The notes under the pieces: generated by a model
Databases searched by the model: none
Told to the model about the DNA's origin: nothing
What the model saw: the letters and a program-made list of their open reading frames with translations, nothing else
NCBI GenBank assembly: GCA_035296965.1
Contig: DATGZX010000242.1
Span: 1-25,549, forward strand
Direction of reading: 5' to 3'
Source: DATGZX01 sp035296965
GTDB lineage: Bacteria; Planctomycetota; Planctomycetia; Gemmatales; Gemmataceae
Length of the DNA: 25,549 nt
Position numbers and translations under genes: made by a program
Shown: positions 16,248 to 24,531 of the stretch, piece by piece
Layout: each line of letters opens with the position of its first letter
Position numbering within the stretch: the first letter of the stretch is position 1

Positions 16248-17792
16248 CTATTTGTGCTCCCCGGGCTTCTTGGGCTCGGGCTTTTCTTCATGACGAGGCT
16301 GCACTTTGATGTCGGGCCTTGGCGGTGGCAGCGGCCGGTGCACTTCCAGTTTAGGTTGGAGCTTCAATTCCGTCCGCGGCTGAATCTTGATATCGGGTGT
16401 AAACGTGCCCGGCTTACGTTCCTCAATCTTGACCGCGCCGCCATGGATTTCACGCCCTTCGTTGATATGCACGGACACCTCCGCTTTCGGAAGCTGTACG
16501 CGGGCAAACTGCGGCCGGTCCGTGACACGCAGGGGCGCCTTGCCCGTTTTGATCAACTGCACCGCCACGCGATTGCGTTCGCGGCTGGCGTCGATGATTT
16601 GGCGGGCAAACACGCGATCGCGGGCTTGTTCCTCGCGCGACACTGTCTCGAGCCGCACGAACTTCTGGCCGATTTTCGACAGCGGCGCCACGGCCGTCAT
16701 GTTTTCGATCAGCGCGACGTTGGCGTTCTTGGCCCTTAGATTCCGGATGAGCGTCGTTTGCTCCAGAATGGTCCGCGGCGGCCTGGGCAATGTGCCCTTG
16801 AGGCGGCCGGCGTAGACAGTACGCAGATCTGCGATCCAGCGCGGATTGTCGCGATGGGCCCAGCGGTAGTAGGCGAAGAGGGGATCGTAGCCGACTCGGC
16901 CCAGGCGGAAATCGAGCCAGGGCACGAAGCCTCCCTTGGCATAGGCGGCAGCGTAGTAGTCGCCGAAATAGTAGCTGTAGGAGCCAGGGCAGACGAAGAG
17001 ACAGCTCATCGCGTAATCGGGATAGACCGCGTAATCGGGGCGATAAAACCAGCCGGGCCGCAACCAAATGCGATCGCGGAAGAAGACCGGGGCGAACATC
17101 AAGCCGCGGCGGTTCAGCTCATAGTCCCAGTGGCCATCTACGAAAACGTAGCCGACAGGCGTCCAGTAGTAGTGTGCAGGAATCCATACCCAACCCGGTC
17201 GATAATCGACCCAGTAGCCAGGCCGCCAGGCATAGCGAGAATCGCGAACGACGTAGACCCATGTGCCGGGCACAAAGACGCTATTCGGATCAGGCGCCGG
17301 CGTCGAAGCCGCGGCCTGGAGCGCTTCCGGAGGAGGCGGCAAATACTGGACCTGATCCTGCTGGCCGGTGTTCCAAAATCCAGGCACCCACTGCCAGCCG
17401 CCGTTGACCTGGTTCCAGTAACCGGGCATCCATTGCTGATCGGGAGGCGGCACGCGCCACACCCCGCTCACCCAGATGAAGTCGTTGCGGTCAATATCCC
17501 AGGACCAGTAACCCGGAATCCATTGCACGTTTTCTCCCGCTGGCTTCTGGTCGGGAGGGATCTCTTGAATCGAATCGGGTGGCTGTTTGGGAACCACTGA
17601 GGTCGGTTGCGGCTTCGTATCGACAGGCTCGGCATAGGCCTCGTGGATGGGGCCGCTTGCCAAAACCTCGGTTCCGTCCGCCTGTGCGACCGGCGCTGCA
17701 TCGGGCGGAGGCTGGCCATACCCTGTGCTGATCTCAAAGCCGCTTCCTAATCCAAGAAACGCCAACACGATGGCTACACGTTGACTACCCAT
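16248..17792 (-). CDS. Exported WxPGxW-repeat protein
   Basis: 514 residues with a hydrophobic N-terminal segment (VAIVLAFLGLGSGF) that fits a signal peptide. A Pro-rich linker (about 30-85) leads to repeated aromatic motifs of the YxWxPGYW type (WIPGYWSWD, WMPGYWNQ, WVPGFWNT, WRPGYWVD, WIPAHYYW, about 90-220). The region around 225-310 is very rich in Tyr, Trp and Phe. The C-terminal third is charged and helical, with a basic Pro/Lys tail ending KKPGEHK. Such WxxGxW-repeat proteins are common in planctomycete envelopes and in periplasmic proteins elsewhere; their biochemical role is not settled. ATG 17792 is supported by GGGAGGG just upstream. It is the last gene of the minus-strand run and is followed by a strong hairpin. 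Confidence 0.85.
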   Translation of the reverse strand: MGSQRVAIVLAFLGLGSGFEISTGYGQPPPDAAPVAQADGTEVLASGPIHEAYAEPVDTKPQPTSVVPKQPPDSIQEIPPDQKPAGENVQWIPGYWSWDIDRNDFIWVSGVWRVPPPDQQWMPGYWNQVNGGWQWVPGFWNTGQQDQVQYLPPPPEALQAAASTPAPDPNSVFVPGTWVYVVRDSRYAWRPGYWVDYRPGWVWIPAHYYWTPVGYVFVDGHWDYELNRRGLMFAPVFFRDRIWLRPGWFYRPDYAVYPDYAMSCLFVCPGSYSYYFGDYYAAAYAKGGFVPWLDFRLGRVGYDPLFAYYRWAHRDNPRWIADLRTVYAGRLKGTLPRPPRTILEQTTLIRNLRAKNANVALIENMTAVAPLSKIGQKFVRLETVSREEQARDRVFARQIIDASRERNRVAVQLIKTGKAPLRVTDRPQFARVQLPKAEVSVHINEGREIHGGAVKIEERKPGTFTPDIKIQPRTELKLQPKLEVHRPLPPPRPDIKVQPRHEEKPEPKKPGEHK

Positions 17793-17978
17793 TCTTCCCT
17801 CCCAATCTTTATCCAGGTTTGCTCTTGTGGCGGGTTTCTAGCTGCTCCATGAGGGGGACGCTCCTTGCGGTTGAACTTGCGCTTGACAGGAGAGCAAATA
17901 GCATGCCTTCGCGCCTTCTGCCGCTAAAGACGGTGGAGGCCGGACGGATGGATGTGACGAAACGAAGGTCGAAGCAGG

Positions 17979-18761
17979 TTAGCACACGGGCTTCCGGCAC
18001 CGGATCAGATATGCCTGGCGGACATACGTCAGCCGGTATTCAACCTGTGCGAAGCCGGTGTCGCCCAGCATGGTCTGAATATCCTGGATCGGCAGGTAGT
18101 GAAATCGGCCGCGGCGTGCCTCGCGCGATAGCCAGGCGCCGTAGCGGAGCATGCGCAGGGAATTCTTCAGATAACGCGCTGGTTTGCGGGCGCGGAACAC
18201 GCCCGGCAGCGCCCGCAGGGCGACTTTGCCCCAGGCAGGCTCCGGGACGTTCACAGAGAATACAAACCGCCCACCTTTCCGCAAGACCCGGTACACCTCG
18301 GACAGGAGCCGCACATAAGAGTCGGTTGTCCACGCCCCGTTCTCGGGCGAGTAGCACTCCGCGTACTGGATGGCGAGCCCGGAGACGACGCCGTCGAACC
18401 TTGCATCATCCCAGGTGGGAAGGCCCTCACTAAAATTGGATGCGACGAAGCGAATGCGCCCTTCCAGCACAGGAGGTGTGGTATTTGTGCACAGTTTCTG
18501 AAAAGCCCGTTCGTTGACGGCAGCGCAGTCGAGGCCGACAACTTCTTGAAGAGATCCTCCGCTCTTTTCCCAGAGCGCCTGGGTCAGCTGGCCGCATCCG
18601 CATCCCAAATCGAGCCAGCGTTCGCCAGGCTTGGGATCAAGCCACGCAGCGGTGTCGGCCAGGAGGCGGCGATAAGGCGGCAGCTCCTGTTGTCCCCAAA
18701 AAGCACGGGCACATGCAGAATCAGGCCAATAATTGATTGCATCGGGAGCCGTTGCCAGCAT
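17979..18761 (-). CDS. Class I SAM-dependent methyltransferase
   Basis: 260 residues with a Rossmann-type methyltransferase fold. Motif I is LDLGCGCGQ (residues 50-58), the SAM-binding glycine loop. VVGLDCAAVN supplies the acidic residue after strand 2; FDGVVSGLAIQYAE is the motif IV region; LRKGGRFVFSVNVPEP is the post-motif strand. The C-terminal part (about 185-260) is Arg-rich and may bind the acceptor. The acceptor cannot be read from the sequence; small-molecule and lipid methyltransferases of the Methyltransf_11/25 group look like this. ATG 18761 is preceded by AAGGA at good spacing. It lies 137 bp downstream of the 719-residue protein gene on the same strand, so cotranscription is possible but a functional link to XPB is unproven. 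Confidence 0.88.
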   Translation of the reverse strand: MLATAPDAINYWPDSACARAFWGQQELPPYRRLLADTAAWLDPKPGERWLDLGCGCGQLTQALWEKSGGSLQEVVGLDCAAVNERAFQKLCTNTTPPVLEGRIRFVASNFSEGLPTWDDARFDGVVSGLAIQYAECYSPENGAWTTDSYVRLLSEVYRVLRKGGRFVFSVNVPEPAWGKVALRALPGVFRARKPARYLKNSLRMLRYGAWLSREARRGRFHYLPIQDIQTMLGDTGFAQVEYRLTYVRQAYLIRCRKPVC

Positions 18762-18898
18762 GATTGTTCCTTCCCTGGAACGCCTGCCTCGTTCGGAGAG
18801 GACTTCGCCGGGGCAGTGTATCCGCGCCGGCTTGGCGGGCGAAGATCAGTTTTGATTTGCTGGACTTGGCTTGCCCGGCTTGCCGGCACCTGCTGCGT

Positions 18899-21058
18899 TT
18901 ACCATTTTACGGTTACACCCAGGGTCGCCAGTCGAGCACGTAATGCATCCACGTCTTGCGGTGCGATGGCCAACGTCGTTTCGCCCAGGCGCTCGCGGAT
19001 ATATTGCCTGGTGCCTGGCCATTGACATAAGCCGTCGGCCAATTCCGAGCTAGCCAGGTGCAGTACGAGCTGGTGCCGGAGTTCGGGGGCAGGCGTCTGG
19101 CAGCCGCCCAGGAGCAGCCGTGCCGCAGGGGAGAGACTCTGGCCGGTCCGTTGCAGGAACCATGCCTCCAAATCGGTCGCTCCCAGGCCGGACTGCCGGC
19201 TAGCAGCCAGGGAGTCCGGCGTGAGCCGATAGCGGCGCCGGCCGCTCATGCTTGGGCCATCGATTGGCTCGGCAAAGCGGGCAATCTCCGTTTCCAGCAG
19301 CAGGTCCGAGCGCGTTACGTCCACCGCCAGGGTGACGCCGTCTTCGTCGACCTCCACGCACTTTTCGAGCGGCAAGCCATAGTCGCGGGTTCCGGTTAGC
19401 CGAAAATGACGAAAATCGATATCGCTTTCCCCCGCCACTACCAGCAACCGGTCGGAAATGCGAACTCCCGGCAAGCCGCGGGCAAGTGCCTCATTCATGT
19501 CCTCCGGATTGCCGAACTCGAAAAGCGTGCCCGATGGATAGATGCTGATGCGTTCGCGTTTATTGGCCCACGTGCGCAGCGACTCGGTAACGGCAGGAGG
19601 CGTAGCCCGCATGCCGTGGCTCTCCAGGAGTTGCAAAATTGCCTCATAGGTCAGGCCCGACTCCAGCCCGCGGTAGACAGTAGCAGCGTCCAGCTGCAAC
19701 ATGCAGGCGGCGCCCAGATTTTTCCACTGGGCAAATCGAGTCAGCCGGCCGATGAGCGCGGGAGTCAGTCCCTGCCGGTAGGCGATGATTTCCAGATTGG
19801 GCTGAACGAGGAGCGTCTGCGAGAACGCGGGCGCAGGCGCCGGCACCTCGGATAGTGCCAATACCCATCTTCCCATCGGCGAAAGCCGCACCAGCCATTC
19901 GCCTGCGGGGTTTTTGGCAGCCTGAACGAGACGCAGTTGATAGGCGAGCCCGAGCAAGAATGTGGGTATCCAGCTCCGGCGCCGCGAAGGGCGGAGTTCC
20001 TCTCCTTGCCAGTAGGGGTGCTTCTCGCAGATCCAGACCTCGACGTCGTCGGGGTCTGCCCAGCCATTCTCCGGCAACCGGGCCAGGAGCAACAAGGCGA
20101 GGAGGTACGCAGAGGGATAGGGGTTCCCCGGCGTCTCGGTCGTGCGCCAGCCATCCAGGGGATTCCAGGTCTCGAGCAGCGGTAAGGCCGCCCAGAGTGA
20201 CGCCAGCGTCTCAGGTAAGCCAGCGTCCCACCATGCCGGCAGAGTGCCGACGCGCAGCTCCGCCTGATCTGCCTGGGCCAAACCTTCGATTTGAGCGAGT
20301 TCCGCGGCTAGCAGGCTGCCGTCGGGTGTATCGGCCAGGCTCTCGGCCGGCGCCGCGCTCAGGCGTGGGTCGGTCCGCAGGCGATCCAGATCGCGCTTGA
20401 AGAAGTCGCCACCTTGAGTCTTTCGCAAAGGCGATTCTGTGAGCAATTGCCACATGGCCGCGAGGCGCAGCGGCCATTCCAGCCCGTCCGCCTCGTGCAC
20501 GGCGCCGTCGAGACCTTCGACGCATGGCAACAGCGGCAGTTCCAGCTCACATGCGAGAGCACGCGCCATCACATTCGGATGAGCGAACACTACGAATCCG
20601 CTGCCGCCAGCCTGGCCAAGCCATTGCTCGAAGGTTTTCAAGGAAGCCTGGCCAGCGGTTGCTTTGGCCGCAGCGTCTGCGCCCTGCCGCACTTCCCTCC
20701 CAAGCAGGTCCGGGAAAAGCAGGCCGATTTCGAAGAGTGTTAAAACCGGCTGAGGCCCTTGGGAATGTCCCAACGCGGTAAGCAGTTCGAGAAGGTTGCC
20801 CAAGCGCCAGCGGGGCTGCCGGCTACGGGCGATGAGCGTGAGAACACTGCGGCTGGCAACGTCGAGATCCTGTAATCGGCGATCGACGACGGCGGCATTG
20901 TCGATGCTGGCCAGGCTGCGTTCGATCAATTCTTCCGCCGCCCATTGATTCCGAGGCTTGAGCAGCCTGGTTGTCACGTCGCGGAGCAACGACTCGCTGT
21001 AGCATTGCAGCGTTTCGCGAAGATAGTCGGTCCAGAGATCAGGGTCGGTAAGAGGCAT
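18899..21058 (-). CDS. Large XPB-associated protein with Helicase_C_3 (XPB-N) domain
   Basis: 719 residues, no helicase motifs. The start (DYLRETLQCYSESLL, then KPRNQWAAEELIERSL) and a central domain from about residue 412 (FSQTLLVQPNLEIIAY, LESHGMRATPPAVTESL, WANKRERISIYPSGTLFEF) fit proteins with the XPB/Ssl2 N-terminal-type domain (Helicase_C_3). The same type of domain, starting PLIVQGDRSILVEVDNP, begins the XPB helicase at 21623. The N-terminal 400 residues look helical with winged-helix-like segments. Mycobacteria carry a protein of similar type next to their XPB gene, so a conserved partnership is likely. Probably cytoplasmic and DNA-associated. No clear ribosome site precedes ATG 21058, where the upstream DNA is pyrimidine-rich. 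It lies 64 bp after the 88-residue gene. Confidence 0.8.
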   Translation of the reverse strand: MPLTDPDLWTDYLRETLQCYSESLLRDVTTRLLKPRNQWAAEELIERSLASIDNAAVVDRRLQDLDVASRSVLTLIARSRQPRWRLGNLLELLTALGHSQGPQPVLTLFEIGLLFPDLLGREVRQGADAAAKATAGQASLKTFEQWLGQAGGSGFVVFAHPNVMARALACELELPLLPCVEGLDGAVHEADGLEWPLRLAAMWQLLTESPLRKTQGGDFFKRDLDRLRTDPRLSAAPAESLADTPDGSLLAAELAQIEGLAQADQAELRVGTLPAWWDAGLPETLASLWAALPLLETWNPLDGWRTTETPGNPYPSAYLLALLLLARLPENGWADPDDVEVWICEKHPYWQGEELRPSRRRSWIPTFLLGLAYQLRLVQAAKNPAGEWLVRLSPMGRWVLALSEVPAPAPAFSQTLLVQPNLEIIAYRQGLTPALIGRLTRFAQWKNLGAACMLQLDAATVYRGLESGLTYEAILQLLESHGMRATPPAVTESLRTWANKRERISIYPSGTLFEFGNPEDMNEALARGLPGVRISDRLLVVAGESDIDFRHFRLTGTRDYGLPLEKCVEVDEDGVTLAVDVTRSDLLLETEIARFAEPIDGPSMSGRRRYRLTPDSLAASRQSGLGATDLEAWFLQRTGQSLSPAARLLLGGCQTPAPELRHQLVLHLASSELADGLCQWPGTRQYIRERLGETTLAIAPQDVDALRARLATLGVTVKW

Positions 21059-21122
21059 CGGTTAAGAGAGGGGCGAGGGAAGAGGGAATAGGGGACAGAG
21101 GCGGGCGACGCTCAGCCACTTT

Positions 21123-21389
21123 CTACGGCTCCTCGTCCCTCGTCCCTCGTCCCTCGTCCCTCGCCACTACACGCGGCGTGTGGCCCATGCGTTGCAGCTC
21201 CTGGATGACCGCATCGACTCGCCCGGGCCGGACCAGTAATACCTGGTCTGTCAGCCGGCCCGCCAGATCCTGACTCAGCTTTTTGCTGGCTAGGAGCTCC
21301 TCGGCCAGAAGTGCGTCTTCGCTTTGGATCAGGCAAACTCTGCGATGCAGTTTTACGGGGATACGGGTCCCGGATGTTGGTTTGGACAT
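21123..21389 (-). CDS. Small protein of unknown function between the two XPB-type genes
   Basis: 88 residues from ATG 21389, with GAAGGA six bases upstream. Residues 1-75 look like a real small domain: a strand (RRVCLIQSE), helices (LLAEELLASKKL, LAGRLTDQ), a strand (VLLVRP) and a final helix (GRVDAVIQELQRMGHTPRVV). It reads as a compact alpha/beta fold with no catalytic motif that I can name. The C-terminal 12 residues (RDEGRGTRDEEP) are encoded by a 7-bp tandem repeat and are probably not part of the fold. Its position between the XPB helicase and the XPB-N-domain protein, all on one strand, suggests a subunit or adaptor of the same complex. This is inference from context only. Confidence 0.65.
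   Translation of the reverse strand: MSKPTSGTRIPVKLHRRVCLIQSEDALLAEELLASKKLSQDLAGRLTDQVLLVRPGRVDAVIQELQRMGHTPRVVARDEGRGTRDEEP
21131..21165. repeat. Heptanucleotide tandem repeat, five units
   Basis: CCTCGTC is repeated five times in a row (last copy CCTCGCC). It encodes the C-terminal tail of the 88-residue protein. Because 7 is not a multiple of 3, gain or loss of one unit would change the tail and the stop position. Confidence 0.85.
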
Positions 21390-21487
21390 TGGCTTCCTTC
21401 ATCTACCAGGAGACCACAAGTCGGCGGGTAGTCCCCGTGCACGCGAACAGAGAAACTTAGGGGTGGTTCAAAATCGGAACTATCGTA

Positions 21488-21540
21488 GAGCAAGCTGCCA
21501 GCTTGCTCCTCCGTAATTAGCGGCAAGCCAGCAGCTTGCC
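21488..21540. repeat. Twin AGCTTGC hairpins downstream of XPB
   Basis: GAGCAAGCT-GCC-AGCTTGCTC (21488-21508) is a perfect 9-bp stem, and GGCAAGC-CAGCA-GCTTGCC (21522-21540) a perfect 7-bp stem with the same core. They lie between the XPB stop and the 88-residue gene, so they may end or attenuate the XPB transcript. The related cores suggest a dispersed repeat. Confidence 0.65.
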
Positions 21541-21622
21541 CTAGAAGCACTGTTACCCCCGCAGAATTGCTTTTGGACCATGCCGAAACCCGGCATCCGG
21601 GATTGTCGGTCCTCGAGGAACG

Positions 21623-23323
21623 TCAACCTGTCATGCGCATCTGTTCCAGCAAATCGCCGCTATCGAGGATGCTATAGCTATAGCCTTGCTCCGTGAGGAA
21701 GAGCTGGCGGTGGTGGGCAAAATCCAACTCGCGCGTATCGCGCGTGACCAGGGTGTAAAAGTGGGCAACCTCTCCCCCTGATTTGGGACGAAGAATGCGG
21801 CCCAAGCGTTGCGCTTCCTCCTGCCGGGAGCCAAAAGTACCGGATACCTGGATTAGCACGTTGGCATCGGGCAGGTCGATGGCAAAGTTGCCGACCTTGG
21901 AAAGGACCAGGTTGCGCACTTCGCCGCGGCGGAAGCGGCCATAGAGGTCCTCCCGCTCGCTGCTCGGCGTTTGCCCCGTGATCAGCGGGATGTCAAAACG
22001 CTTGCTGAGCTGGCGCAGTTGCTTCAGATACTGACCGATCACCAGCACCCGGCTGCCCTTATACTTCTCCAGCAAGCGCGCTACCATGTCATCCTTGGCG
22101 GGGTTTTCACTAGCGATGCGATACTTGTTGCGCCATTCCGCCACCGCATACTCCATGCGGAGAGGTTCGGGCAAGGCGATGCGGACCTCGGTGCAGGTTG
22201 CCTCCGCGATCCAGCCCCGCGTTTCCAGCTCGCGCCACGGGACATCGTATTTCTTCGGCCCGATCAAGCTGAAGACATCTTCCTGACAGCCGTCCTCGCG
22301 CACGAGCGTGGCCGTCAGCCCCAGGCGGCGCCGCGCCTGGATCTGGGCAGTAACCCGAAAGACCGGCGCCGGCAAGAGGTGGACTTCGTCGTAGATGATC
22401 AGGCCCCAATCGCGGCTGTCGAAAATCTTGAAGTGGGGGAATTCTTCCTTCTTGTCCGGACGGTGCGTGAGGATCTGATAGGTGGCCAGCGTGACGGGAG
22501 CGATGTCCTTGCACTCGCCGGTGTACTCGGCCACCTGATCTTCTTGAAGGTCGGTCTTGTCGAGCAACTCGCGATGCCATTGCTTGACCGCCGTGATGCT
22601 GGTCGTCAGCACGAGCGTAGAGCGCTGCATGAGAGCCATCGCGGCAATGCCGACGATGGTCTTGCCCGCTCCACACGGCAGGACGATGACGCCGCTGCCG
22701 CCGCGCACATCGCCGCCGGCATAGAATGCGTCGGCCGCGCCGCGCTGGTAGTCGCGGACCACAAAGGGCAAGCCCAGCCTTGAGAGCGTGCGCAGTTGCA
22801 TGGGCATATGCGCGCCCTCGGTGTAGCCGGCCAGGTCTTCGGCGGGGTAACCGACGGCGATCAAGGCCTGCTTGAGCACTCCTCGGAACGCCGGCTCCAC
22901 CAGAAAGCTGCTGGCATCGACGCGCTCTCCGAGAAATTCGCGCACTTTTGGCTGGCGGATCAGTTCTTCCAGGAGCGGCCGGTCCGAGCATACCAGGCGC
23001 AGCTTGTCGTCCGATTTTTCCAGACGGACGCGACCATAACGGCTCACCTGCTCGGCGATGTCCACCGCGAGGTTCGATGGCAGCGGGAACTTGCTGTAGC
23101 GCTCTAGCACGTCGATCATGCTGTCGGCCGTATGGCCGGCGGCGGCGGCGTTCCAGAGCGACAGCGAACTCAGGCGATACGTATGGATATGTTCCGGACT
23201 TTTCTCCAACTCCGCGAATGGTGCCAGAGCATCGCGTGCCTCCGCATACCGCGGGTTGTCCACCTCCACCAAGATAGACCGGTCTCCCTGCACGATCAGC
23301 GGATTGCTCGGGTCGTAATGCAT
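21623..23323 (-). CDS. xpb: DNA repair helicase XPB (bacterial ERCC3-type, SF2)
   Basis: 566 residues. Residues about 8-110 form the XPB N-terminal-type domain (PLIVQGDRSILVEVDNPRY, ELEKSPEHIHTYRLSSLSLWNAA), then a damage-recognition-like segment. The SF2 core has Walker A PCGAGKT (Lys221), Walker B DEVH (Asp312-His315), motif III LGLTAT followed by the XPB-specific RED motif (Arg342-Glu343-Asp344), and motif VI QRLGRILRP (about 505-513). The RED motif and domain order separate it from other SF2 helicases. Known bacterial and archaeal XPBs are 3'-5' DNA unwinding ATPases; archaeal ones partner the nuclease Bax1, which is not seen here. ATG 23321-23323 begins the conserved N-terminus; the ribosome site (AAAGG, 11 bases upstream) is weak. 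It starts the minus-strand run that includes the 88- and 719-residue genes. Confidence 0.93.
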   Translation of the reverse strand: MHYDPSNPLIVQGDRSILVEVDNPRYAEARDALAPFAELEKSPEHIHTYRLSSLSLWNAAAAGHTADSMIDVLERYSKFPLPSNLAVDIAEQVSRYGRVRLEKSDDKLRLVCSDRPLLEELIRQPKVREFLGERVDASSFLVEPAFRGVLKQALIAVGYPAEDLAGYTEGAHMPMQLRTLSRLGLPFVVRDYQRGAADAFYAGGDVRGGSGVIVLPCGAGKTIVGIAAMALMQRSTLVLTTSITAVKQWHRELLDKTDLQEDQVAEYTGECKDIAPVTLATYQILTHRPDKKEEFPHFKIFDSRDWGLIIYDEVHLLPAPVFRVTAQIQARRRLGLTATLVREDGCQEDVFSLIGPKKYDVPWRELETRGWIAEATCTEVRIALPEPLRMEYAVAEWRNKYRIASENPAKDDMVARLLEKYKGSRVLVIGQYLKQLRQLSKRFDIPLITGQTPSSEREDLYGRFRRGEVRNLVLSKVGNFAIDLPDANVLIQVSGTFGSRQEEAQRLGRILRPKSGGEVAHFYTLVTRDTRELDFAHHRQLFLTEQGYSYSILDSGDLLEQMRMTG

Positions 23324-23807
23324 TCAGGAATTTACCTTTACGGCAAATCTGACGATCAGCCTTTTAGACCGCAAACCTAAAGTTTAGTGGGTCTGGCATG
23401 GCCACGCAAGGCGAAGTCTTGTGAGGAGCAACCGGCAAAATGGGAAAATAGTCGCGCAAAAGAGCAGTTACGCTCCGTGGCGAGTCGGTTGGGAGACGTA
23501 GTTGTCCAATCAGTGCGCACCAGTAGGGTGTGTCAAGCGTACTCGCGCCGACGCACCTTGCCAAACAACCAGCAGGACACCGCTTCTTCATGCGGTTTCA
23601 CGATGCATGCTCAACAATCCGAAGACGCTCCTCCTTATTTTTGGGAATTGATGCAGTGGTGGTAGCCGCGTCCTGAGAATGGTGCGTCGGCGCGAGTACG
23701 CTTGACACCCTACAAATCCACCTCAACTCCCCCTCACGGATTTTGCGGTCTCGCGTTCTGTTCGATCAACCACTAAAATGCCGGTTCCATCTTCTACGGG
23801 GTCTGCC
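23324..23807. other. Divergent intergenic region with inserted TIR element
   Basis: This region separates the divergent XPB and YcxB-like genes and should contain both promoters. No gene is supported. The main feature is the 189-bp inverted-repeat element at 23524-23712. Confidence 0.55.
23524..23712. mobile_element. MITE-like element with 32-bp terminal inverted repeats
   Basis: The left end (23524-23557) and the reverse complement of the right end (23681-23712) are identical over 32 bases, apart from an extra GT in the left copy (TAGGGTGTGTCAAG versus TAGGGTGTCAAG). The element is 189 bp with TA at both outer edges, as expected for insertion at a TA target by an IS630/mariner-type transposase. 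The 123-bp interior encodes no transposase, so it would need one supplied elsewhere. Confidence 0.7.
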
Positions 23808-24371
23808 ATGGAAGTCGAGTTCAGTTTGACCAAGCAGGATTTGGCAGCCTTCTTCAGGCACCACCTACGCTGTTCTAACCCGGGCAGGTATTTGGGCGGT
23901 TGTCTGTCACCACTGGGGATCCTATTCCTGGTAGGCTTCTCCGTTCTTTTTCTTAATCTGGATCTCAAGCATCCTTTCGTTACCAAACAGATAATCTTCG
24001 GATTCATGATGGTCTTGCCATTACCCCTCGCTTATTTGTTTCGACATAGGCTTAGCAGCCTTCGCGGTCGGTTCGTGTTGCGCCTCGGCGGCAACCGCAA
24101 GCTGTTGGAACCCCAGCGAATGAGGATCGATGCGGAGATGGTCACCCTCAGCACGGCTTGGTCGAGCGCCTCAGTGAAGTGGAGCGCAATCGAGAGAATC
24201 GACGTGACCGAAAACCATGCCTTCATTTATGTGAGCACGCAACAGGCCTACATCCTTCCCAAACACGCGTTCGGCGATGATGTGGAATTCACACGGTTCG
24301 TGGAAACCGCACAGGGTTACTTCCGGGCCGCGAATTCTCAGGGTTCGAACTTCCGAGAAGTGGCAAAGTAA
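23808..24371 (+). CDS. YcxB-like membrane protein
   Basis: 187 residues. The N-terminus MEVEFSLTKQDLAAFFRHHL is the usual opening of YcxB-like proteins. Two transmembrane segments follow (about 33-50, LGILFLVGFSVLFL; and 61-79, IIFGFMMVLPLPLAYLF). The C-terminal soluble domain has the YcxB pattern: a strand-rich block around LSTAWSSASVKWSAIERIDVTENHAFIYVSTQQAYILPK, then an F..FV.T helix. Function is unknown for the family. I chose ATG 23808 over the in-frame ATG at 23778 because the family similarity begins there; the upstream ATG would add ten unrelated residues. It stands alone, with no same-strand neighbour close by. Confidence 0.8.
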   Translation: MEVEFSLTKQDLAAFFRHHLRCSNPGRYLGGCLSPLGILFLVGFSVLFLNLDLKHPFVTKQIIFGFMMVLPLPLAYLFRHRLSSLRGRFVLRLGGNRKLLEPQRMRIDAEMVTLSTAWSSASVKWSAIERIDVTENHAFIYVSTQQAYILPKHAFGDDVEFTRFVETAQGYFRAANSQGSNFREVAK

Positions 24372-24489
24372 TGTCGGCGGCAAGCCCACGACTTTTGCGC
24401 GGGCATGTGAGTCACGTTGCGTTCGGTTGCGAATTGTCCCTCAGGAGCACGAAGGAGCAGAGCGCGGTCTCCTGACTTCGCCGTAACCG

Positions 24490-24531
24490 CTGACCGCAGG
24501 TCTCCCCCTGGTTCTGGAGGCCTGCGGTCAG
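24490..24531. repeat. GACCGCAGG hairpin within a GTCTCC repeat cluster
   Basis: CTGACCGCAGG (24490-24500) pairs perfectly with CCTGCGGTCAG (24521-24531), and the stem continues inward (TCTCC with GGAGG, one wobble). Flanking GGTCTCCTGAC (from 24468) and GGAGACC (near 24567) copies resemble the repeats at 11212-11277 and 15533-15602. Confidence 0.65.

Noticed and set aside
22110..22991. 293-codon open frame on the minus strand
   Set aside because: It is an out-of-frame shadow of the XPB gene on the same strand and has no motif of its own.
23603..23665. 20-codon open frame inside the inverted-repeat element
   Set aside because: Too short to judge, no ribosome site, and no similarity to a transposase that I can recognise.
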